Assembly: GCA_023404955.1 (NCBI GenBank)
Contig: JAEXZY010000128.1
Span: forward strand, 31,061 to 95,060
DNA from: Actinomycetes bacterium
Lineage (GTDB): Bacteria > Actinomycetota > Actinomycetes > Mycobacteriales > Mycobacteriaceae
Direction of reading: 5' to 3'
Length of the DNA stretch: 64,000 nucleotides
Translations under genes and position numbers: made by a program
Part shown: in pieces, positions 59,167-64,000 of the stretch
Layout: each line of letters begins with the position of its first letter
Numbering within the stretch: the first letter of the stretch is position 1
The notes under the pieces: model-generated
The model's input: the letters and a program-made list of their open reading frames with translations, nothing else
The model's database searches: none
What the model was told of the DNA's origin: nothing

Positions 59167-59188
59167 GTTCATCTGATGTTCATCTTCG
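59167..59188. promoter_or_regulatory. PHO-box-like direct repeat between pitA and DUF3349/menE
   Basis: GTTCATCT occurs at 59167-59174 and again at 59178-59185, an exact 11-base period. Eleven-base GTTCA-type direct repeats are the form of PHO boxes bound by actinobacterial PhoP/RegX3-type regulators. It sits in the 214-base gap upstream of both pitA and the plus-strand DUF3349-menE pair. Confidence 0.5.
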
Positions 59189-59285
59189 CGCCGGCACCCG
59201 TTGTGCCCCAACGCCGCCGGACGCCCTCTCCCAGGCTGCGGGGCTACTATCGACTCTGCCGTGGGCATCTCGCCCCGACGTCTGC

Positions 59286-59633
59286 ATGGGAGACGAGACG
59301 TTGACCAATTTCCTGGCCAAGATCGTGGCGTGGATCGCGGCCGGGTATCCCGAGGGGGTGCCCGGTGCTGATCGGGTGCCGCTGCTGGCGTTGCTGCGCC
59401 GCCGCCTGACCGACGACGAAGTCAAAGCCGTCGTCGCTGCGCTGACCGCCGGCAGGGAATCCAACGCTGGTCCCGCCGGCCTGTCCGGCATCGACACCGT
59501 CGACATCGGGGTGCTGATCACCCAGATCACCGATGACCTGCCCTCGAGCGAAGACGTCGAGCGGGTGCGCGAGCGGCTCGCCGCACAGGGCTGGCCGCTG
59601 GATGATCCGCGTGACAGCGAGGACACCCCATAG
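59286..59633 (+). CDS. DUF3349 protein (copy B)
   Basis: The 115-residue paralogue of the 57202 gene starts MGDETLTNFLAKIVAWIAAGYPEGVP and ends RERLAAQGWPLDDPRD. It has an extra stretch (about 62-80) in the middle. The ATG at 59286 aligns with the start of copy A, although the ribosome site is weak. Its position directly before menE on the same strand is that of Rv0543c in M. tuberculosis. Its 3' end overlaps or adjoins the probable menE start. Confidence 0.82.
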   Translation: MGDETLTNFLAKIVAWIAAGYPEGVPGADRVPLLALLRRRLTDDEVKAVVAALTAGRESNAGPAGLSGIDTVDIGVLITQITDDLPSSEDVERVRERLAAQGWPLDDPRDSEDTP

Positions 59634-59680
59634 CCACGCTGCGCGCGCTACCCGTCGCTTCCGGAGCCGCGGCGCCGACC

Positions 59681-60772
59681 GTGCTTCCCGACGTCGAAGC
59701 AGCGCTCGCCGGACGGGCCAGCCTGCTTCCCGTCCCTGCCGACGATCCGGCACAGTCGGCGACCCTGGCCCGCGCGCTGCGCACTGGGGACGAGATCGAC
59801 GACGCAGTGGCCGCGGTGCTCTCGACGTCCGGCACGACCGGCACCCCCAAGGGAGCACTGTTGAGCGCCGCGGCGATGCTCGCCAGCGCACACGCCACGC
59901 ACGAACGCCTCGGTGGGCCGGGGCGTTGGCTGCTGGCACTGCCCGCGTATCACGTAGCCGGATTCCAGGTCTTGGTCCGCAGTGCCGTGGCCGGTACGAC
60001 ACCGGTCGCTGTCCCCGCGGGCGCGCAGCCGGCCCAGCTGGTGGAGGCGATCTCTGCGATGGGCCCCGGACGCCGCTACGCCTCACTGGTCGCGGCTCAA
60101 TTGGCCAAGGCCCTCGACGATCGCGCAGCTGCCGACGCGCTGGCGTCGCTGGATGCGGTGCTGATCGGCGGCGGCCCGATGCCGGCCGCTGTCGCCGAAA
60201 AAGCGCGTGCTGCAGGAGTTCCGGTTCTTCGCACCTACGGGATGAGCGAGACCGCGGGCGGTTGCGTCTACGACGGTGTGCCACTGACCGGGGTGAAGGT
60301 GGCACTCGATGGATCCGGCCGGATCTCCCTGGGCGGGCCGACGGTGGCTCTGGGCTACCGCAATCCGACCTCACCCGATCCGTTCGCCGAACCGGGGTGG
60401 TTCCGCACCGATGACATTGGCGCGCTGGATGATTCCGGGACTCTGAGGGTGCTCGGCCGGGTCGACGACGCGATCAGCACCGGCGGTCTGACCGTGCTGC
60501 CGTCGATCGTCGAGGCGGCCGTGGCGAGCCACCCTGCCATAGCGGAATGCGCGGTGTTCGGGGTGGCTGACGAAAGACTGGGGCAGCGTGTCGTCGCCGC
60601 TGTCGTCGTGACAGACGGGGCGACGATCACGCTGCCCGAGTTGCGTTCGCATGTGGCGGCGGATCTGCCGGCGACGGCGGCACCCCGCGAGGTGCACGTC
60701 GTCGCCGAGCTGCCGCGGCGCGGTATCGGCAAAATCGACCGGCGCGAACTGATCCGTCGATTCAGCGATTAG
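59681..60772 (+). CDS. menE: o-Succinylbenzoate-CoA ligase MenE
   Basis: The 363-residue ANL ligase activates o-succinylbenzoate to its CoA ester. Motifs are LSTSGTTGTPKGALLS (A3), RTYGMSETAGGCVYDG (A5), GWFRTDDIGALDDSG (A7), GRVDDAISTGGLTVLPSIVE (A8) and Lys in LPRRGIGKIDRRELIRRF (A10). The short N-terminal domain is typical of mycobacterial MenE (Rv0542c, 362 residues). GTG 59681 gives that length. In-frame text upstream (ATLRALPVASGAAAPT) also looks like MenE and would start at an ATA at 59630 that overlaps the previous stop. Confidence 0.92.
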   Translation: MLPDVEAALAGRASLLPVPADDPAQSATLARALRTGDEIDDAVAAVLSTSGTTGTPKGALLSAAAMLASAHATHERLGGPGRWLLALPAYHVAGFQVLVRSAVAGTTPVAVPAGAQPAQLVEAISAMGPGRRYASLVAAQLAKALDDRAAADALASLDAVLIGGGPMPAAVAEKARAAGVPVLRTYGMSETAGGCVYDGVPLTGVKVALDGSGRISLGGPTVALGYRNPTSPDPFAEPGWFRTDDIGALDDSGTLRVLGRVDDAISTGGLTVLPSIVEAAVASHPAIAECAVFGVADERLGQRVVAAVVVTDGATITLPELRSHVAADLPATAAPREVHVVAELPRRGIGKIDRRELIRRFSD

Positions 60773-60939
60773 CTGAGCTTGTCCTTGATGTTCTCGCCGA
60801 CCTTCTTGGCGCCGGAGACGCCCTGATCCTTCTTGCCTTCGGCCTTCAGGTCGTCGTTGCCGGTGACGTCGCCCACGACTTCCTTGGCCTTGCCGACGGC
60901 GTCCTCAGCGGCGTTCTTGGCCTTGTCGATGAAACCCAT
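60769..60939 (-). CDS. CsbD-family stress protein
   Basis: The 56-residue Lys/Asp/Gly-rich protein starts MGFIDKAKNAAEDAVGKAKE, contains VGDVTGNDDLKAEGKKDQ and ends KKVGENIKDKLS. This is the CsbD/YjbJ pattern, small hydrophilic proteins induced in general stress. The ATG at 60939 has AAAGGGTG upstream. Its stop overlaps the menE stop. It lies 6 bases after the phospholipase D gene on the minus strand and probably shares that stress-operon message. It was too small to stand out by length alone. Confidence 0.88.
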   Translation of the reverse strand: MGFIDKAKNAAEDAVGKAKEVVGDVTGNDDLKAEGKKDQGVSGAKKVGENIKDKLS

Positions 60940-60945
60940 GTCGTT

Positions 60946-62529
60946 TCACCCTTTCTCGTGATGAGCGCCCCCTGTGGGCGCTGACATCACTTGGTCGTCC
61001 GCGATGTCGGATTCCGTACGCGCCCACGAGGTGATGTGCGACACGATGTTCGGGTAGGCGCGCGCCACCGGCCACAGCACCAGCCCGGTCACCAGACTGG
61101 CCACCCCCTCGAGCAGAGAGGGGGGCACGTGATCCGGGTCCATCAGGTCGTTCTCGCCCAGCGGGCCGGCTTCCCGCGAGACCATGTACCGGGTGAACGA
61201 GCGCAGAGACCGTCCCGTACTGCGAAATGCGTTGACCGTAGCCAGAAATGACCCGTGGCGCGCCAACGCCCGACGGAACTCGGTGACCGAGACACCGAGG
61301 TGCTCAGCCACGAGATCGTCTCTGGCGAGCAGGATCTCATGCGCGACATCGGAACGGTCCGCCGCCTCGATCGCCACGTCGCATTCGCTGTCGAAGCCCA
61401 GCGACCGGTTGTTCAGATTCGACGAGCCGATCCGCAGCAGCCGGTCGTCGATCACCATCACCTTCGAGTGCACATAGACCGGCATGCCGCCGGTGGTGAC
61501 CGGCCAGTAGACGCCGAACCTGTTGTGCTCGTCTGCTTTCCACAGCATGCGCAGCAACCGTTCCCGCGCGCTGTCCATCGATTCCTGTTCAAGCCGGCTC
61601 TCAGAGCTGCGCGGCAGCACGATCACGACCTCGGGCCCGTCGGGTTCGCGCAGCCGGGTCGCGAGTGCATCGGCCAGGCGCCGCGAGGCGAGGTATTGGT
61701 TCTCCAGATAGATGACCGAGCGTGCGCTGGCGATCGCGGCGAGATTCAGCGCTTCGACCTCCCGAACCTCAGCGCGCGGCCCGAACGAGGGCAGGGTGCG
61801 GGCGACCGCGACGTCGACGTCGCGCACATCAGGGTTGAGCCCTCGCGGCCACGTCGGTCCCGTCGGGGTCACGGGTTCGAGTTCGACGCCGGTCGCGTCT
61901 CGCCAGCGCAGCCTCGCTTGGTCGGCCAGCACGCGCGCCGCGGCTTCGTCGACCACGGCCGCGACTTCGTGGCGGGGTCCGTAGGGGCGTCCGGCGGAGG
62001 ACCGGCCGCGGTCGTGCCGGGCGTGGTCGCGTCTGTCCCAGCGGCCCAGGGTCAGGTCGATGCCGCCGCAGAACGCGACGGCGTCGTCGACGACGACGAT
62101 CTTCTGGTGGTGCACGGCGCCGGTGGGGCGTGCGCCATCAACCGCGAAATGCATGCGGGGCAACGTGAATCGATTGACCAGCGAGACCGGGGTGAGCCCG
62201 AACCAGAACTGGTCGAGTGCGGGCAGCAGGTTGAGGTTGGACTTGAGCAGGTAGACCTCGAGTTCGGGGCGCCGCCACACCAGCCAGGTCAGGAACAGCC
62301 CGAGGGTGTCGGGCCCACTGAGCGTGGACCCGGTCGGCTCGAACGCCGTGCGGGCGTCCAGGTCCCAGCCGATGATCATGATGCGCCGGCGCGCGCTGAG
62401 CATCGCTTCCTTGACGTAGTACAGGTAGTCCGCACCGTCGACGAGCCGGGCGAAACGGCCGGCGCGTTCACTGCGCCAGCACGTCACGCCCGGCTCGAGG
62501 ACGGGGTCGTCGTGCTCGTCGTCCGTCAT
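60946..62529 (-). CDS. Cardiolipin-synthase-like phospholipase D
   Basis: The 527-residue PLD-family enzyme has both HKD motifs: VHHQKIVVVDDAVAFCGG (about 142) and VHSKVMVIDDRLLRIGSSN (about 355). The early part has ARRRIMIIGWDLDA, and a C-terminal region of about 100 residues contains a hydrophobic stretch (ASLVTGLVLWPVARAY), possibly membrane-associated. Likely reactions are phosphatidyl transfer or phospholipid hydrolysis. The ATG overlaps the upstream stop (ATGA at 62526-62529), tying it to the Asp23 group. Confidence 0.9.
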   Translation of the reverse strand: MTDDEHDDPVLEPGVTCWRSERAGRFARLVDGADYLYYVKEAMLSARRRIMIIGWDLDARTAFEPTGSTLSGPDTLGLFLTWLVWRRPELEVYLLKSNLNLLPALDQFWFGLTPVSLVNRFTLPRMHFAVDGARPTGAVHHQKIVVVDDAVAFCGGIDLTLGRWDRRDHARHDRGRSSAGRPYGPRHEVAAVVDEAAARVLADQARLRWRDATGVELEPVTPTGPTWPRGLNPDVRDVDVAVARTLPSFGPRAEVREVEALNLAAIASARSVIYLENQYLASRRLADALATRLREPDGPEVVIVLPRSSESRLEQESMDSARERLLRMLWKADEHNRFGVYWPVTTGGMPVYVHSKVMVIDDRLLRIGSSNLNNRSLGFDSECDVAIEAADRSDVAHEILLARDDLVAEHLGVSVTEFRRALARHGSFLATVNAFRSTGRSLRSFTRYMVSREAGPLGENDLMDPDHVPPSLLEGVASLVTGLVLWPVARAYPNIVSHITSWARTESDIADDQVMSAPTGGAHHEKG

Positions 62530-63071
62530 CGCACGACGGTTCCTGCCTTGGTGTCGACGCGCAGGACCGTGCGGATCGCCACGCTGTCACCGAGCATCCC
62601 CGCTGCGGTGCGGGCGGCGTCGTCAGCCGCGCCGATCGCCGCGGACAGACCGGCTCGGGCCGGCACTCGTGCGGTCAGCGTGACGGTGGGCCGTCCGCGC
62701 TGCAGCGTGGCGCTACCCGACGCCTTCGTCACCGCCGGGTCGGCGGAGAGGACGTCGGCCGCCGCAGAAGCCACCGAGGTGGCATCGGCGGTGGCAGTGG
62801 CGTCGCCGGCCAGATCCACGCGAGCGGCCTTGGGCGACCAGCGGTGGGCGGCAAGCCACCGCAGTGCCAGCAGAATGAGCACGATCCCCGCGCCGCCGAC
62901 GGCCCACGGCCACCATGACGCAGAAGTCCAGTTCGCCAGCGGTGTCGCCAGGGCGCGGCCGGCGCCGAGGTCACCTCGCACCCAGGCGACGGTAGCCAGA
63001 CCGAGTGCCACCAGTCCGAATCCGGCGAGCAGGGTCACGACGCGGTCGAACGCGACGGCGGCGCGGGTCAT
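62526..63071 (-). CDS. Membrane partner of Asp23 system (AmaP/DUF6286-like)
   Basis: The 181-residue protein has two membrane helices (about 10-31 and 52-72) and a cytoplasmic alpha-beta domain (about 80-180; GRPTVTLTARVPARAGLSAAI). The layout is that of AmaP, which anchors Asp23 to the membrane in Firmicutes, and of actinobacterial DUF6286-type proteins. The start ATG overlaps the stop of the upstream sister gene (ATGA). The closing domain again looks like a small Asp23-like sandwich. Confidence 0.75.
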   Translation of the reverse strand: MTRAAVAFDRVVTLLAGFGLVALGLATVAWVRGDLGAGRALATPLANWTSASWWPWAVGGAGIVLILLALRWLAAHRWSPKAARVDLAGDATATADATSVASAAADVLSADPAVTKASGSATLQRGRPTVTLTARVPARAGLSAAIGAADDAARTAAGMLGDSVAIRTVLRVDTKAGTVVR

Positions 63072-63655
63072 GAGATCTCCTCCGTTCGGGTGCGGATGAC
63101 GACGCGGGGCGGGTTCTGCAGGCTGCTGAGGCTGCGGGTGACCGCGTCGCTGATGGTGGTGCGCATGGCACCGCTGTCGTCACGGGTGACGCGGCACCGC
63201 ACGACGACGCGGCGCCGCGACGAGGTGGCTCGTGCGTCGACTACCCCGGCGATGTCGCGCGCCGCGGTACCTGCGAGAGCTGCGATGCCGTCGACGGTCA
63301 CATACATCGGCGTCTGCGCGGAGACGGCGACGGCGGTGCGGCGGCGCGGCTTGAGAGCCAGCACGATCAGCAGCAAGCCGATCAGCACCACGGCGACACC
63401 GGCGATGGTCAGCCAGTCGACGGGTTCGAAGCCGTCAATCGCGTCGGCGGCGGCCGGCAGCCAAGTCGCGCCGGAGGCCCAGCCCAGGCCCACGACGGCG
63501 TCGCGGACGGCGACGACGCCGAGGGCGGCGAGAAGGATCGCCAACAGGACCGCGACCTTACTCGCTGCGGCCGCGGCGACCGGCGCGGGCGCCGGACGGA
63601 CCGACACCGGCTGCGCCGCAGCAGCTTCTGCGGAGGACTTCTCTGCCGTGGTCAT
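63068..63655 (-). CDS. Membrane protein with DUF6286-like domain
   Basis: The 195-residue protein has an Ala/Pro-rich N terminus (about 1-30) and two membrane helices (about 32-54 and 80-100). A C-terminal domain of about 90 residues (TPMYVTVDGIAALAG, then RRRVVVRCRVTRD and SLQNPPRVVIRTR) is similar in build to the next gene product. ATG 63655 overlaps the stop of the Asp23 gene. The two membrane proteins probably dimerise and hold Asp23 at the membrane. Confidence 0.75.
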   Translation of the reverse strand: MTTAEKSSAEAAAAQPVSVRPAPAPVAAAAASKVAVLLAILLAALGVVAVRDAVVGLGWASGATWLPAAADAIDGFEPVDWLTIAGVAVVLIGLLLIVLALKPRRRTAVAVSAQTPMYVTVDGIAALAGTAARDIAGVVDARATSSRRRVVVRCRVTRDDSGAMRTTISDAVTRSLSSLQNPPRVVIRTRTEEIS

Positions 63656-64000
63656 GACACCTTCCTCTCGGTGCTGGGCGGAAGAATCGCCGCCACGTGC
63701 ACCGAGACCCCGTCGACCGCCAACCCGGCGTGGTCGCGGAGGGCGGTGGTGATGCGCCCGCGCGCATCCGCCGACAGTGCGGCCAGCGGGCGGCCCCACT
63801 CGGCGGCGACCTCGACGGCGGTGCGCACGTGATCGCCGGCGACGACGGCGTCGACACGCGGCAGGTCGTGGCCGACCAGATTGCTCAACGCTTTTCCGTG
63901 CCGTCGCACACCGGGCGTGGTCAACACGGCGGCCTCGACGAGGTGCTCGATCGCAAGGTCGCGGACCCGGAGGCTGGGGCCGGGGGCCCGGGGGGGGGGG
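63652..64000 (-). CDS. Asp23/Gls24-family envelope stress protein (partial)
   Basis: The frame is open to the window edge and its N terminus lies beyond it. The visible 115 or so residues include IEHLVEAAVLTTPGVRRH, typical of the Asp23 conserved block (a helix ending in xxPGV), then RVDAVVAGDHVRTAVEVAAEWG and VSVHVAAILPP. A TTG at 63927 is not a likely start since the text before it is already family-like. Asp23 forms a membrane-linked layer in cell-envelope stress. The outermost codons are uncertain because of the terminal G run. Confidence 0.8.
   Translation of the reverse strand, partial: PPPRAPGPSLRVRDLAIEHLVEAAVLTTPGVRRHGKALSNLVGHDLPRVDAVVAGDHVRTAVEVAAEWGRPLAALSADARGRITTALRDHAGLAVDGVSVHVAAILPPSTERKVS
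63990..64000. other. Terminal G homopolymer (probable contig-end artefact)
   Basis: The last 11 bases are G, after CGGGGGCCC. A clean homopolymer at the very end of the window is more like a sequencing or assembly edge than biology, and it falls inside the Asp23 reading frame. Confidence 0.6.

Noticed and set aside
61255..63099. 614-codon plus-strand frame across the phospholipase D and AmaP-like genes
   Set aside because: It spans two coupled minus-strand genes with intact HKD motifs and reads as low-complexity shadow.
1..64000. CRISPR arrays, insertion sequences, prophage or toxin-antitoxin genes
   Set aside because: No regular spaced repeats, transposase motifs, phage structural genes or paired small TA genes were seen on either strand.

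Overview
The window reads as a chromosomal segment of a fast-growing environmental mycobacterium (Mycobacterium sensu lato, probably Mycolicibacterium). It is very GC-rich, has many GTG starts and GTGA/ATGA stop-start overlaps, and carries lineage-specific families: PE-PPE hydrolase, UsfY-like, DUF3349 and MgtA. From about 24.7 kb to 60.8 kb the gene order matches, in reverse orientation, the M. tuberculosis Rv0566c-Rv0542c region (yajQ, gpsA, htpX, grcC1, menJ, ubiE/menG, mgtA, Rv0556, menD, bpoC, menC, fadD8, menB, Rv0547c, Rv0546c, pitA block, menE). These assignments rest on remembered protein families and order, not on a database search.

Region 1 (1-8.1 kb) is one plus-strand catabolic operon. 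It holds the tail of a substrate-binding protein, a complete Opp/Dpp-type ABC transporter, a TauE/SafE permease, an IclR regulator, a clear glucarate dehydratase (GudD) and a D-2-hydroxyacid dehydrogenase, which suggests uptake and breakdown of an aldaric acid or a relative. Region 2 (8.1-24.4 kb) is accessory and envelope-related: a Pro-rich membrane protein, a His-rich secreted peptide, a PE-PPE hydrolase, a UsfY-like protein with a perfect CRP-type site upstream, a secreted sugar dehydrogenase, an MFS transporter fused to a universal-stress domain, an ABC exporter coupled to a phospholipase-D protein, a TctC-type binding protein, and an SDR/AKR/EthD redox cluster with an XRE regulator. Region 3 (24.4-29 kb) has tRNA-Tyr, yajQ, gpsA, a tandem pair of secreted cysteine proteins and htpX.

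Region 4 (29-49 kb and 53-60.8 kb) is the menaquinone neighbourhood: polyprenyl synthase, MenJ, MenG, MenD, a BpoC hydrolase that is a positional MenH candidate, MenC, MenB and MenE. Interleaved are a mannosyltransferase, a DsbA-like lipoprotein, DJ-1-family proteins, a SOUL protein, two acyl-CoA ligases with a KstR-type operator between them, and a decayed M20 amidohydrolase. MenF, MenA and MenI are not in the window. Between fadD8 and menB lies a tightly coupled four-gene cassette (GT2 glycosyltransferase, short acyl-CoA dehydrogenase homologue, PIG-L deacetylase, NodS-like methyltransferase), the best candidate here for an uncharacterised pathway. Relative to M. tuberculosis the pitA block is inverted and flanked by two inverted DUF3349 paralogues.

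Region 5 (60.8-64 kb) is a minus-strand envelope-stress operon: Asp23/Gls24, two membrane partner proteins, a cardiolipin-synthase-like phospholipase D and a CsbD protein. The last 11 bases are a G homopolymer that is probably a contig-end artefact.
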